64,000 nt of DNA from Streptomyces sp. NBC_00377 (GTDB lineage Bacteria > Actinomycetota > Actinomycetes > Streptomycetales > Streptomycetaceae), in the NCBI RefSeq assembly GCF_036075115.1, contig NZ_CP107958.1:7440001-7504000 (forward strand). The letters run 5' to 3'. The position numbers and the translations under genes were made by a program. Positions 7,521 through 16,091 of this stretch are shown piece after piece (position 1 is the stretch's first letter; each line of letters opens with the position of its first letter). The notes below the pieces were generated by a model. That model did no database searches and was not told where the DNA came from. It worked only from the letters and a program-made list of their open reading frames with translations.

Positions 7521-8879
7521 TCAGTCCCCGAGCGGGTCGCCCGGCTGCGGCCGCGGGTACTGCTGCTCATGCCGTACGACGCCGTCCGGGCCGCCGAGCC
7601 CGCGCGCGGGACCCTCGCAGCCCTGGACGACGGCGATGCCGAGCGCGACGAGCAGGGTCACGACGACGAACACGAACAGCCGCTGGCGCAGCAGCCGCGG
7701 GTTGGCGGGCCGCCGTCCGGACCCCGTGGCCCTCGGCCCCGGACGCCCGGCCCCGCCGCGGGACACCGGCCGGCCGCCGCCACCGGAACGGGTGTTGCGC
7801 GAGGCGGGAGCAGGCCGGGTCCCGGATCGTGACGACGAGGCGCCCCCGGCGCGTGCGGTGCCGCTGCCGCGAGCCGGCGCAGCGCCCCGCGGAGGAACCG
7901 GACCGCGCGAGGAAGGCGCCCCGCCCCTCGGCGGTGGAGTGCCGGGCCCGGACTGGTGGCGCAGCGTGCGCTCGGGGTGGCCGGGGTCGGAGAGCCGGCC
8001 CGTGGGACGGTCCGCCTCGGCCGCCCGCGGCGCCGGGGGGCGCGCGTCCGCCAGCCCTTGGGCCTCCCGGGTCGCGATCTCCTTCAGACGCAGTGAGAGA
8101 TCGAGGGTGCTGGGCCGTTCCTCGGGATCCTTCGCCAGACAGGCCCGCACCAGCGGGGCCAGCGCGTCCGGTACGCCGTGCAGCTGCGGCTCCTCGTGCA
8201 CCACGCGGTACAGCATCACCTCGGAACTGCCGTGCCCGAAGGGGGAGTCGGCGGTGGAGGCGTAGGCGAGCGTGGCGCCGAGCGAGAACACGTCCGTGGC
8301 CGGGGTGACCAGGGCCCCGCGCACCTGCTCCGGCGCGAGGAACCCGGGAGAGCCGACCGCCGTACCCACGTGCGTCAGGGTGGAGGCGCCCGTCGCCCAG
8401 GCGATCCCGAAGTCGATGATCCGCGGGCCTTTGGGGGAGAGCAGGATGTTCGAGGGCTTCAGGTCGCGGTGCACGACCCCGGCCTCGTGGACGGCGACGA
8501 GCCCCTCCGACAGCGCGGCCCCGATCGAGGCCAGTTCGGCGGCCCCGAGCGGCCCCTCGTCGTTGACCTTGTCGTGGAGGGAGGGGCCGGGCACGTACTG
8601 GGTGGCGAACCAGGGCCGGTCGGCGTCCAGATCCGCCGCGACCAGCCGCGCCGTGCATCCGCCCCGGATCCGGCGGGCGGCGGACACCTCGCGCGCGAAC
8701 CGCGACCGGAACTCCTGGTCCTCCGCCAGATCGGGCCGGATCACCTTGAGCGCGACCCGCTGGCCCTTCTTGTCGGAGCCCAGATAGACGACGCCCATAC
8801 CGCCCGCGCCGAGCCGTCGGTGAAGCCTGAACGAGCCGACGACGCGCGGGTCCTCGCGCCTCAGGCGCATCATCGCCAT
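7521..8879 (-). CDS. Membrane-anchored Ser/Thr protein kinase (Hanks type)
   Basis: The kinase domain fills the first 270 or so residues of 452: glycine loop GAGGMGVVY (24-32), Lys45 in VALKVI, HRDLKPSN with Asp139, DFG with Asp156, and APE at 182-184. All residues needed for catalysis are present. A Pro/Arg/Gly-rich disordered linker follows, then one membrane helix (about 398-419) and a short outer tail; there are no PASTA repeats. ATG 8879 is chosen because AGCGGGG precedes it at about 6 bp; ATGs at 8885 and 8915 are less well placed. It is convergent with rskA. Its substrates and signal are unknown. Confidence 0.88.
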   Translation of the reverse strand: MAMMRLRREDPRVVGSFRLHRRLGAGGMGVVYLGSDKKGQRVALKVIRPDLAEDQEFRSRFAREVSAARRIRGGCTARLVAADLDADRPWFATQYVPGPSLHDKVNDEGPLGAAELASIGAALSEGLVAVHEAGVVHRDLKPSNILLSPKGPRIIDFGIAWATGASTLTHVGTAVGSPGFLAPEQVRGALVTPATDVFSLGATLAYASTADSPFGHGSSEVMLYRVVHEEPQLHGVPDALAPLVRACLAKDPEERPSTLDLSLRLKEIATREAQGLADARPPAPRAAEADRPTGRLSDPGHPERTLRHQSGPGTPPPRGGAPSSRGPVPPRGAAPARGSGTARAGGASSSRSGTRPAPASRNTRSGGGGRPVSRGGAGRPGPRATGSGRRPANPRLLRQRLFVFVVVTLLVALGIAVVQGCEGPARGLGGPDGVVRHEQQYPRPQPGDPLGD

Positions 8880-9495
8880 GTTCATCCCCGCTGCCCGGTC
8901 CGTGTGACGTGGCACAGCTTACGTTTCCACGGCCGTTCGCGCGCAGAGGCCGCGCCCTCTCGTACCGATCGATTGTCCGGGCCCTCTGACGGACTTGAAG
9001 GGTGGTCAGGAAGCCTGCGGGCAGGCCCGCCTTGGCCTTCCGAAAGGCTCAACCACCTCTCCCGGGAGGTGGGTTGGGCCCGCCTCGGGTGACCGGGCCG
9101 AGAGCCGCGCCGATGCCGGCGGCACGACGCGCACCCATGAGCCGATGGCCGGCCGGGCACGTCGCCGAGCGGCGACGGGGGCCGGGCGCAGGGCGGTGGA
9201 GTGAGTGAAGTCACGCCCGGGCCGGCCCCGGACCCCGGTCCGGTGCGGGAAAACCGGACCGGACCGGACAGCCCCTCCGGGAAGACCCTCAGACCCGCGC
9301 CCACGTCTCCACCCAGGGGAGTACTCCGCAGGTCATGGCTCATCCTCCGGGAGGCCCGGCAATCGGTACGAGGGCATGACGTGCGAAGGCGGCCACCCGC
9401 CTAGATTTGAAGTCAAGCGGCGGGTGCAGCACTCGTCCCCCGAGGTCAGACACCCGCCGCTGCCAACGACAACTGATCAGGTCAGGAGAGGGACC
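8880..9495. other. 616-bp divergent intergenic region with several inverted repeats
   Basis: No convincing gene was found between the kinase start and the 64-aa gene. It holds GCCTGC/GGCAGGC-type (about 9013-9026) and CTCAACCACCTC/GAGGTGGGTTG (9048-9078) hairpins. It also has a set of mutually exclusive CACCCGCC/GGCGGGTG arms (9394-9401, 9419-9426, 9451-9458) just before the small gene, and a -10-like TAGATT at 9402-9407. Promoters for both flanking genes should be here. Confidence 0.5.
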
Positions 9496-9690
9496 ATGGC
9501 CCTTACGGCACCGCGGACGATGATCCGCACAACGGGACGCGGTACGCGTCCTCGTCGCACGGGCCGCCGCCACCCCCTGGTGGCGACACTGATGGCCCTT
9601 CCTCTGGCGGTCCTGCTCCTCGTGGTCTTCGACGGCTGGGAGACAGTGGCCACACAGGCGTCGTCCGTGGGAGTGATGCTGGGGCGCTGA
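9496..9690 (+). CDS. 64-aa single-pass membrane protein, unknown function
   Basis: I do not recognise this small basic protein. It has an Arg/Thr-rich N-terminus (about 25 residues with many Arg), one strongly hydrophobic helix (LVATLMALPLAVLLLVVF) and a short polar tail, so an inner-membrane position with the N-terminus inside is likely. The ATG has a good ribosome binding site (AGGAGAGG, about 6 bp upstream). A longer open frame from 9205 exists but lacks support. It is flanked by a structured leader upstream and a strong terminator downstream, so it is probably transcribed alone. Confidence 0.7.
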   Translation: MALTAPRTMIRTTGRGTRPRRTGRRHPLVATLMALPLAVLLLVVFDGWETVATQASSVGVMLGR

Positions 9691-9778
9691 GCGGCGACCC
9701 CAGGCCCGGAAGAGCGGTCCGGGCGGGGACATCCACCCATGAAACCCCGTGGGGACGGGGGTGCGGCGGACGGCAAAT

Positions 9779-9812
9779 AATGCAGGCGCAGCTGGGGAGC
9801 TGCGCCTGCATT
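9779..9812. terminator. Perfect 15-bp stem terminator
   Basis: AATGCAGGCGCAGCT (9779-9793) pairs perfectly with 9798-9812 around a GGGG loop and is followed by GCTTTT. It would end transcription of the 64-aa gene. Confidence 0.85.
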
Positions 9813-9894
9813 GCTTTTCCCCGCCGCACGGCTTCGACGGCCCCGGCTGCGTACCCTCGCGAGGAGACCCGCCCGCCGCCGCCCAGGGAGCCCC

Positions 9895-10830
9895 GTGACC
9901 GCGCACCCCCTGCTCACCGAGCTCACCCTCACGGCCGGGGCCCTGGCCCACGAGGGCACGACGGCCTGTCCCTGCGGCGCGGCCGTCCTCGCCGACCGCC
10001 CCGACGCCACCGTCGTCCGGCACGCGGACACCGTGGCGAAGGCCCACGCTCCCGGAACCGACGCCACCGGTCTCGCGCCGCGCCTCGCCCTGGCCGCGCG
10101 CCTCCCCGGCATCCTCCTGCCGCCGCTCACCCCGACCGCGACGTCGCTCCACGGCCGCCTCGTCACTTTCTGGCCGTACGGCACTCCGGTCGATCCGGAC
10201 GACCCCGACACGGCTCCCTGGGAGGCCGCGGGCATCCTGCTCGCCCGGCTGCACCGCACGCCGGCTCCGGCAGCCCTGCCCGGGATGCGCGGCCCCGCCA
10301 AGGCCGCCCACGCCGTGGCCCGCCTCCGCGCGGCCGGAGCGCACCCCGCCGTCGCCCCCGTCCTGAGCGCCTGGCGCGCGCTCCCGGCCTGGGCCCGCGC
10401 CGAAGCCCCCATGCCCGACACCACCACCCTCTGCCATGGCGACCTCCACCTCGGCCAGCTCGTCCGCCACCCGGCCCCCGACGGCCCCTGGCGCCTGATC
10501 GACGTCGACGATCTCGGCGTCGGTGTCCCGGCCTGGGACCTCGCCCGGCCCGCCGCCTGGTACGCCTGCGGTCTGCTCCCGCCCGAGGAGTGGACCCGGT
10601 TCCTGGCCGCCTACCGGGCCGGGGGCGGCCCCGCGGTCCCCGAGGACGGTGACCCCTGGGCGGCCCTCGACGTCCCCGCCCGCGCACTCACCGTGCAGAC
10701 GGCGGCGCGCGCTGTCACCAAGTCGGTCGCGCAGGAACGGGCGTTGGACGAGGTCGAGCAGTGCCTCGTCGACGCCTGCGCGCGAATGGGTTCCGTCCCC
10801 CCGCAGTTGACGGCGGACTTCGCGAAGTAG
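9895..10830 (+). CDS. Aminoglycoside-phosphotransferase-like kinase
   Basis: This 311-aa protein has the APH/choline-kinase fold: the catalytic loop LCHGDLHLGQL (Brenner-type motif, with Gln where Asn is usual) and the metal-binding RLIDVDDLGVG, followed by WDLARPAAWYACG. It would phosphorylate a small molecule with ATP, but nothing in the sequence or neighbours says it gives antibiotic resistance. The GTG at 9895 follows AGGGAG at 4 bp and is preferred over the frame opening at 9811. It lies directly after the strong terminator and about 80 bp before the zinc-ribbon gene. The catalytic-loop Asn-to-Gln change may matter and should be kept in view. Confidence 0.8.
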   Translation: MTAHPLLTELTLTAGALAHEGTTACPCGAAVLADRPDATVVRHADTVAKAHAPGTDATGLAPRLALAARLPGILLPPLTPTATSLHGRLVTFWPYGTPVDPDDPDTAPWEAAGILLARLHRTPAPAALPGMRGPAKAAHAVARLRAAGAHPAVAPVLSAWRALPAWARAEAPMPDTTTLCHGDLHLGQLVRHPAPDGPWRLIDVDDLGVGVPAWDLARPAAWYACGLLPPEEWTRFLAAYRAGGGPAVPEDGDPWAALDVPARALTVQTAARAVTKSVAQERALDEVEQCLVDACARMGSVPPQLTADFAK

Positions 10831-10911
10831 GGTGCAACCGACCGCGGCCGGACAGTGTCTGTCCTGGCGGCAGGCGAAACAGGACCGACCGGCGAGGAGT
10901 TGAGCCGAACC

Positions 10912-11217
10912 ATGCAGTGCCCGAAGTGTCACGCTCAGATGCACACGTACAACCGCAACGGTGTCCAGATCGAACAGTGCAGCAACTGCCGTGGGATCTT
11001 CCTCGACTACGGCGAGCTGGAGGCGCTGACCCGCGTCGAGTCCCAGTGGTCCCAGCCGGCGCCGCCGCCCCCGGGTGCCCCGCAGGCGTACCCGGCCCCG
11101 GCCGCTCCCGCCTGGGGCGCCCCGCACGGGGGCGGTCACGGCGGTGGTCACGGTGGTGGTCACTACGGCGGCCATCACCGCCACAAGAGCTTCGGCCACA
11201 TGCTGTTCTCCAGCTGA
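10912..11217 (+). CDS. TFIIB-type zinc-ribbon protein
   Basis: This 101-aa protein begins with a zinc ribbon (CPKCHAQM and CSNCRGIFLDYGEL), two CxxC pairs that should bind one zinc ion. The rest is a Pro/Ala linker and a Gly/His-rich tail (GGGHGGGHGGGHYGGHHRHK), probably disordered. Proteins of this zf-TFIIB type are common in actinobacteria but have no assigned role that I know. A GAGGAG lies 12 bp before the ATG, a little far. The gene is followed by a hairpin shared with the convergent tRNA cluster. Confidence 0.8.
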   Translation: MQCPKCHAQMHTYNRNGVQIEQCSNCRGIFLDYGELEALTRVESQWSQPAPPPPGAPQAYPAPAAPAWGAPHGGGHGGGHGGGHYGGHHRHKSFGHMLFSS

Positions 11218-11234
11218 GCCGGCAGACGACAAGA

Positions 11235-11264
11235 AGCCCCCGACCGCTAAGGCGGCCGGGGGCT
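11235..11264. terminator. Bidirectional terminator between zinc-ribbon gene and tRNA cluster
   Basis: AGCCCCCGACCGC (11235-11247) pairs with GCGGCCGGGGGCT (11252-11264) with one mismatch and a 4-nt loop. It lies between convergent units. Confidence 0.75.
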
Positions 11265-11273
11265 CTCGGTGTG

Positions 11274-11345
11274 TGGACGATACTGGGATTGAACCAGTGA
11301 CCTCTTCCGTGTCAGGGAAGCGCTCTCCCGCTGAGCTAATCGTCC
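11274..11345 (-). tRNA. tRNA-Val(GAC), copy 1
   Basis: The cloverleaf on the minus strand has a 7-bp acceptor (GGACGAT/ATCGTCC), D arm TTAGCTCAGCGGGAGAG, anticodon loop CTGACAC (anticodon GAC) and T arm GGTTCAATCC. The discriminator is A and CCA is not encoded. Its body is identical to copies 2 and 3; only the acceptor stem of copy 2 differs. Confidence 0.96.
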
Positions 11346-11379
11346 TCGGGGCCACGGCCCGAAGGGCGTGGGCGCTGCG

Positions 11380-11451
11380 TGCGCGATACTGGGATTGAAC
11401 CAGTGACCTCTTCCGTGTCAGGGAAGCGCTCTCCCGCTGAGCTAATCGCGC
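11380..11451 (-). tRNA. tRNA-Val(GAC), copy 2
   Basis: This has the same body as copies 1 and 3, but its acceptor stem is GCGCGAT/ATCGCGC. Both sides of the stem changed together, so pairing is kept and the gene should be functional. Confidence 0.96.
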
Positions 11452-11477
11452 GGGTACGGATCTTCGAAGAGATCCAG

Positions 11478-11549
11478 TGGACGATACTGGGATTGAACCA
11501 GTGACCTCTTCCGTGTCAGGGAAGCGCTCTCCCGCTGAGCTAATCGTCC
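11478..11549 (-). tRNA. tRNA-Val(GAC), copy 3
   Basis: This is identical to copy 1 over the 72-nt gene, with the GGACGAT/ATCGTCC acceptor and GAC anticodon. Confidence 0.96.
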
Positions 11550-11550
11550 T

Positions 11551-11624
11551 TGGAGGTGGAGACGGGATTTGAACCCGTGTAGACGGCTTTGCAGGCCGTT
11601 GCCTCGCCTCTCGGCCACTCCACC
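11551..11624 (-). tRNA. tRNA-Cys(GCA)
   Basis: The acceptor is GGTGGAG/CTCCACC and the anticodon loop CTGCAAA gives GCA. The discriminator is U and CCA is encoded, unlike in the neighbouring valine genes. It lies 1 bp from tRNA-Val copy 3, so they are processed from one transcript. Confidence 0.95.
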
Positions 11625-11662
11625 AGGAGTGTAGGGGACCGGGAAGACCCCTTGTTCCTTCG

Positions 11663-11735
11663 AGCGGACGACGAGGCTCGAACTCGCGACCTCAACCTTG
11701 GCAAGGTTGCGCTCTACCAACTGAGCTACGTCCGC
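11663..11735 (-). tRNA. tRNA-Gly(GCC)
   Basis: The acceptor is GCGGACG/CGTCCGC, the anticodon loop CTTGCCAA region gives GCC, and the T arm is GAGTTCGAGCC. CCA is not encoded. It is the first gene of the minus-strand tRNA cluster. Confidence 0.95.
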
Positions 11736-11925
11736 CTGTCGGTTCGGTCGGCTCACGCGTCCCGGCGACGTGTTGAACTCTAGCGGATTCCCGGGCCAGT
11801 ACAAAAACGCGTTTGTGCAGCGTGCTGCGCTGTGTCCACGCGCGGGCCTGGTCAGGGCCCCTGGCCGGGACAATGCGGGACATGCCCGGACCGCGTCACG
11901 GGTGTGCCGCCCTACACTCGACCAC

Positions 11926-12996
11926 GTGCTCGACCTCCCGCCCCTCGCCCGTTTCGGCACCCGTGTCGCCACCGGCCTCCTCGACGTGACCAGCGATCCC
12001 GCGGCCCTCGACGGCGCCGGGTTCTGGGCCGTCTGCGCCGACTTCGAGGGCCGTCCGGTCTGCGCGCGCTTCGCCGACGTACGCGAGGAGGCCGTGCCCG
12101 CCCCCGTGCCCGGGGCATGGCGAGGACCCTCGGCCGGTGACTGGACGTCGTCCCTCGACCGCGCCGCGTACACGGCGGGCGTCCGCCGCATCCGTGAGCA
12201 CATCGCGGCCGGCCGGGTGTACCAGGCCAACCTCTGCCGTGTCCTGACCGCGCCGGTGTCGCCCGGCGCCGATGTGGACGCACTGACGGCCCTGCTGGCT
12301 CTGGGCAACCCGGCGCCCTATGCAGGAACGATTCGTCTCCCGGCGCACGGCATAGAGACAGCCACCGCGTCGCCCGAACTCTTCCTGCGCCGGGACGGCC
12401 GGGTCGTCGAGTCCGGGCCCATCAAGGGCACCGGGCGCACCGAGGCGGATCTCCTCGAGAAGGACTACGCCGAGAACGTGATGATCGTGGACCTCGTCCG
12501 CAACGACCTGGGGCAGGTCTGCGCCACGGGCAGCGTGACCGTCCCCGACCTGTGCGCCGTCGAGAAGCACCCGGGTCTGGTCCACCTCGTGTCCACGGTC
12601 CGCGGCGAGCTGCGTGACGGCGTCGGCTGGCCGGAACTGCTCGACGCCGCCTTCCCGCCCGGCTCGGTCACCGGCGCCCCCAAGTCCAGCGCCCTGCGGA
12701 TCATCGACGCGCTGGAGACGGCGCCCCGCGGCCCCTACTGCGGTGGTATCGGCTGGGTCGACGCCGACCGCGGCACGGGCGAGCTGGCCGTCGGCATCCG
12801 GACCTTCTGGATCGACCGGGCCCGCGGCGGCTCCGCCGTGCTGCGCTTCGGCACCGGCGCGGGCATCACCTGGGGTTCGGACCCCGAGGCCGAGTGGGCG
12901 GAGACCGAACTGAAGGCGTCCCGGCTGCTCGCGATAGCGTCGGGAGCGTACGAGGCCACGGGAACGGACGAGGCCGAGGGAGAGGGACTGACGTGA
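11926..12996 (+). CDS. pabB: Aminodeoxychorismate synthase component I (chorismate-binding)
   Basis: This chorismate-utilising enzyme (356 aa) converts chorismate plus ammonia to 4-amino-4-deoxychorismate for folate. The motifs are PIKGTGRTEAD, with the Lys typical of PabB where anthranilate synthase has Ala, VDLVRNDLGQVC, and GSVTGAPKSSALRIID. The glutaminase PabA is not adjacent. The GTG at 11926 lies 7 bp after a -10-like TACACT (11913-11918) and has no ribosome binding site, so it may be leaderless; the open frame from 11770 runs back toward the tRNA genes and is not convincing. The stop overlaps the start of pabC. Confidence 0.88.
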   Translation: MLDLPPLARFGTRVATGLLDVTSDPAALDGAGFWAVCADFEGRPVCARFADVREEAVPAPVPGAWRGPSAGDWTSSLDRAAYTAGVRRIREHIAAGRVYQANLCRVLTAPVSPGADVDALTALLALGNPAPYAGTIRLPAHGIETATASPELFLRRDGRVVESGPIKGTGRTEADLLEKDYAENVMIVDLVRNDLGQVCATGSVTVPDLCAVEKHPGLVHLVSTVRGELRDGVGWPELLDAAFPPGSVTGAPKSSALRIIDALETAPRGPYCGGIGWVDADRGTGELAVGIRTFWIDRARGGSAVLRFGTGAGITWGSDPEAEWAETELKASRLLAIASGAYEATGTDEAEGEGLT

Positions 12997-13814
12997 AGAT
13001 CTGGCTCGACGGCGGGCTGAAGGACAGCGAAACCGCCCGCGTCTCCGTCTTCGACCACGGACTGACCGTGGGCGACGGCATCTTCGAGACCGTGAAGACG
13101 GTGGACGGCACGACGTTCGCGCTGACCCGCCATCTCGACCGGCTGACCCGCTCCGCGCGCGGTCTCGGCCTGCCGGACCCCGACCACGACGAGGTCCGCC
13201 GCGCCTGCGCCGCCGTCGTCGAGGCCAACCCGGTGCCGCTCGGCAGGCTGCGCATCACCTACACCGGCGGCCACGGCCCCCTCGGCTCCGACCGCGGAGA
13301 CCAGGGCCCCACCCTCGTCGTCGCCCTCGGCTCGACCGCCCGGCGCGCCGACTCCACGGCCGTCATCACGGTCCCCTGGACCCGCAACGAGCGCGGCGCG
13401 CTCACCGGCCTGAAGACGACCTCCTACGCCGAGAACGTCGTCGCCCTGGCCCGAGCCCACCAACAGGACGCGACCGAGGCGCTGTTCGCCAACACCGTCG
13501 GGCAGCTCTGCGAGGGCACCGGCTCCAACGTGTTCGTCGTCCTGGACGGCGAGATCCACACCCCGCCGCTCGCCTCCGGCTGCCTCGCGGGCATCACCCG
13601 CGAACTGACCGTCGAGTGGACCGGAGCCAGGGAGAGCGACCTGCCGCTGGACGTGCTGGAGCGTGCCGAGGAGGTCTTCCTCACCTCCACCCTGCGCGAC
13701 GTCCAGGCCGTCCACCGCGTCGACGGCCGCGAACTTCCGGGCACGCCCGGCCCGGTGACCGCCAAGGCGATGCGGATCTTCGCCGAGCGGGCCGGCGACG
13801 ACCTCGACCCGTAG
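12993..13814 (+). CDS. pabC: Aminotransferase class IV, probable 4-amino-4-deoxychorismate lyase
   Basis: This PLP enzyme of fold type IV (273 aa) should release pyruvate from aminodeoxychorismate to give p-aminobenzoate. It has WLDGGLKDSETARVSVFDHG near the N-terminus, the Schiff-base Lys region GLKTTSYAENV, and TEALFANTVGQLCEGTGSNVF for phosphate binding. The GTG overlaps the pabB stop by 4 bp and has a GAGGGAGAGGGA site before it. The family also includes branched-chain and D-amino acid transaminases, so the lyase call rests mainly on pairing with pabB. Confidence 0.82.
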   Translation: MKIWLDGGLKDSETARVSVFDHGLTVGDGIFETVKTVDGTTFALTRHLDRLTRSARGLGLPDPDHDEVRRACAAVVEANPVPLGRLRITYTGGHGPLGSDRGDQGPTLVVALGSTARRADSTAVITVPWTRNERGALTGLKTTSYAENVVALARAHQQDATEALFANTVGQLCEGTGSNVFVVLDGEIHTPPLASGCLAGITRELTVEWTGARESDLPLDVLERAEEVFLTSTLRDVQAVHRVDGRELPGTPGPVTAKAMRIFAERAGDDLDP

Positions 13815-13888
13815 GATCCCGGCCCCCGGATCCCGAAGGCCGGGAAAATGGGCTGACGCGGCTCCCCGAGGTGGGTAGAAAGCCCCTG

Positions 13889-14713
13889 ATGACCACGACC
13901 CTGCGGCCGACCGAGCCGCTTCAGCACGCCGCCGACGGGGCACTGTCACGCCACTACCGGGTGTGCGTGAACAGCCGTCCCGTCGGAGCGGTCCACCTCT
14001 CGACGTCCCTGGCTTTCGGGCCCGGCGTCGCCCAGATCGAAGGACTGCGCATCGAGGAACCGGACCGCGGGCGGGGCCGGGGGACGGTGGCCGCGCTGGC
14101 CGCCGAGGAGGTGGCGCGGGGCTGGGGCTGCAAGCGGATCGACGTCAGGGTGCCCGCCGACGCGGAGGCAGCCCTGCGGCTGGCGACGGCCCTCGGCTAC
14201 GTCCACCGCAACCGCGGCATGGAGAAGCCCCTCGGCGCCACCGCCCCCCGACTGCCCGAGGGAAGCCGGGGCAGGCCGATGACACAGGCCGAGTACGCGC
14301 CCTGGTACGAGCGCGGCCTCGCGGAGTACGCCCGGGACTGGAGCGAACGCGGGGTGCCCGAGGACGAGGCGTGGGCCAAGTCGCGCCACGACAACGAAAG
14401 CCTGCTGCCGCAGGGCCTGGCGACGCAGAACATACTGCTCAGCGTCCTGGAGCACGAGGGCGCCCGGGTCGGCATCCTCTGGGTGGCGTTCACCGCCGAC
14501 AAGGCGTTCGTGTACGACGTCGAGGCCGACGAGGCTTTCCGCGGCCGGGGCCACGGGCGCTCACTGATGCTGCTGGCCGAGAGCCAGGCGATCGCGGCGG
14601 GCAAACGCGTTCTCGGCCTCAACGTCTTCACCGGCAACACCCCGGCCGAGCGGCTGTACGACTCGCTCGGATACCGGCCCGTGCACTACTCGATGTACAA
14701 GAACCTGCTCTGA
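13889..14713 (+). CDS. Protein with two GNAT acetyltransferase domains
   Basis: The 274-aa protein contains two GCN5-type acyl-CoA folds. The first (about 20-105) has the acetyl-CoA loop-like EEPDRGRGRGTVAAL and LGYVHRNRGMEK. The second (about 165-274) has EADEAFRGRGHGRSLMLLAE and GNTPAERLYDSLGYRPVHYSMYK, the better conserved site. Tandem GNAT proteins often keep one active domain, and here the second looks more complete. The ATG at 13889 starts a product matching the fold; the frame from 13616 overlaps pabC and is rejected. The acceptor is unknown. Confidence 0.78.
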   Translation: MTTTLRPTEPLQHAADGALSRHYRVCVNSRPVGAVHLSTSLAFGPGVAQIEGLRIEEPDRGRGRGTVAALAAEEVARGWGCKRIDVRVPADAEAALRLATALGYVHRNRGMEKPLGATAPRLPEGSRGRPMTQAEYAPWYERGLAEYARDWSERGVPEDEAWAKSRHDNESLLPQGLATQNILLSVLEHEGARVGILWVAFTADKAFVYDVEADEAFRGRGHGRSLMLLAESQAIAAGKRVLGLNVFTGNTPAERLYDSLGYRPVHYSMYKNLL

Positions 14714-14735
14714 GCCGGCCGGCGCGGAGCCCGCC

Positions 14736-15314
14736 TCACGCCTGGTCGGCCAGCAGCCGGTCGGCGATCTCCTCGATGCGTTCGCGCAACCCCTCCTGGC
14801 TCTTGCCGCCGTCGAGACGCTCGCCGCCGATGACGTAGGTCGGGGTGCCGGTGACGCCGATCGCCTTCCCCTCGGCCTGGTCGGCGTCCACGATCAGGAT
14901 GTGCCGACCGTCGATCAGGGCGGTGTCGAACTCCTCGGCGTCGAGACCGAGTTCCGCGGCGGTCTCGACCAGGAACGGTTCTCCCGCACGGCCCAGCTCC
15001 TCGACCCGGCCCAGCACCGCCTCGACGTACGGCCATCCCTGTCCCTGTTCCAGGGCTTCCTCGGCGGCCTGGGCGGCGGCGAAGGCGTGCTTGTGCTTCT
15101 CCAGCGGGAAGTGCCGCAGCCGTACGTCCAGCCGGTCCCCGTACCGCTCGCGCAGGGCGCGCAGGTCGTCGAGCGCACCTCGGCAGTCCGGGCACTGGAG
15201 CTCGCACCAGACGTCGAGGACGACGGCGGGACGGGGGGCCGCCGTACCGGGCGCGGGCGCGGGTGCGGAGTCCGGCGCCGGGGCGGCGGAGGAGGTCGGG
15301 GACGAGTCGCTCAT
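14736..15314 (-). CDS. DsbA-family thioredoxin-fold protein (CPDC active site)
   Basis: This 192-aa protein starts with about 30 Pro/Ala/Ser residues, then a DsbA/FrnE-like thioredoxin fold. It has VWCELQCPDC (redox CxxC = CPDC), a helical insert, and VTGTPTYVIGG with the cis-Pro. No signal peptide or membrane helix is visible, so it should act in the cytoplasm as a disulfide isomerase or reductase rather than as an exported oxidase. The ATG at 15314 fits the domain; the open frame continuing to 16250 runs under an opposite-strand gene. It is convergent with the GNAT gene. Confidence 0.82.
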   Translation of the reverse strand: MSDSSPTSSAAPAPDSAPAPAPGTAAPRPAVVLDVWCELQCPDCRGALDDLRALRERYGDRLDVRLRHFPLEKHKHAFAAAQAAEEALEQGQGWPYVEAVLGRVEELGRAGEPFLVETAAELGLDAEEFDTALIDGRHILIVDADQAEGKAIGVTGTPTYVIGGERLDGGKSQEGLRERIEEIADRLLADQA

Positions 15315-15644
15315 GGCACCAGTCTCCCAGTCCGGGCCCGGCCGCCCCAATCCGGACCACCGGCCGACCGGACGGACCGGGAGCCCGCGTCCGGAACATC
15401 GACCGGGTGGGCGTGGAGCCCGCGTCCGGACCGGGGTCATGGGCCCGGTCCGGACGGTCCTTGCGGCACGGTCCGTACGGCACCTGCGGAGGAGCGGACC
15501 CGGAGATGTCCCTGATGTCCGGCCGGAGCATGGCCCGCGAGCGGTGCGCAGGTGCAGGATGGAAGGGACGAAGCGCGGGCCCGTCGGACCCGGTGCCGCG
15601 TCGATGTGACATCTGTCCGAGTGAGTCGACGCCTGGAGGACCGG
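15315..15644. other. 330-bp divergent intergenic region with a direct repeat
   Basis: No gene is apparent between the two divergent starts. It is rich in CCGGAC/GTCCGG words and contains the 16-bp direct repeat GGAGCCCGCGTCCGGA at 15380-15395 and 15415-15430, 35 bp apart. I saw no clear promoter. Confidence 0.5.
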
Positions 15645-16091
15645 ATGATTGCCGAGACGGTCTGTTCCGCCGTGGCCGCGGCAGGCCTGGGCCTCGCGGT
15701 GGTCACGGCCTACCGCAAGCGTTTCCTGGCGGCCGCCCGCATCGCCGCCTACGCCCTGGTGCCGCTGGGCCTCGTGATGACCGGCATCGTCGACTGGATC
15801 GCCGACACCGCCTTCAGTCCGACGGCGTGGGCGGGCTTCGTCGTGCTCGGCGGGGCCTGGGCACTGTTCGCCACCACCCGCGCCGTGGAGCGCCGCCGTG
15901 GTGGCACCCGCAAGGAGCGCAGGGCGGCGGCCCGAGCCGCGCAGGCCGGGGCAGTGGCCCCCGCCGCGTCCGCGCCCTCCCTGGGCCAGGCCTCTCGTCC
16001 GGCGGCCCGTCCCGCGCCCGCACCCCGGGCGACCGGCGCTTCCGACGACTTCAGCGACATCGAGGCCATCCTGAAGAAGCACGGTATATGA
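15645..16091 (+). CDS. Small membrane protein, unknown function
   Basis: This 148-aa protein has two or three N-terminal hydrophobic stretches (residues about 3-17, 26-45 and 55-72), then a basic Arg/Ala-rich and Pro-rich linker. It ends in a short acidic/amphipathic segment, DDFSDIEAILKKHGI, that looks like a separate interaction motif. I recognise no family. ATG 15645 follows a good GGAGG at about 5 bp; the frame opening at 15552 has no such site. It is divergent from the CPDC protein. Confidence 0.72.
   Translation: MIAETVCSAVAAAGLGLAVVTAYRKRFLAAARIAAYALVPLGLVMTGIVDWIADTAFSPTAWAGFVVLGGAWALFATTRAVERRRGGTRKERRAAARAAQAGAVAPAASAPSLGQASRPAARPAPAPRATGASDDFSDIEAILKKHGI

Noticed and set aside
9895..10830. 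Antibiotic-resistance kinase
   Set aside because: The fold is right, but the catalytic-loop Asn is Gln and nothing links it to an antibiotic; kept as a phosphotransferase of unknown substrate.
11274..11735. tRNA cluster as an integration site for a mobile element
   Set aside because: No integrase, no partial tRNA duplicate and no att-like direct repeat flank it; neighbouring genes are core genes.
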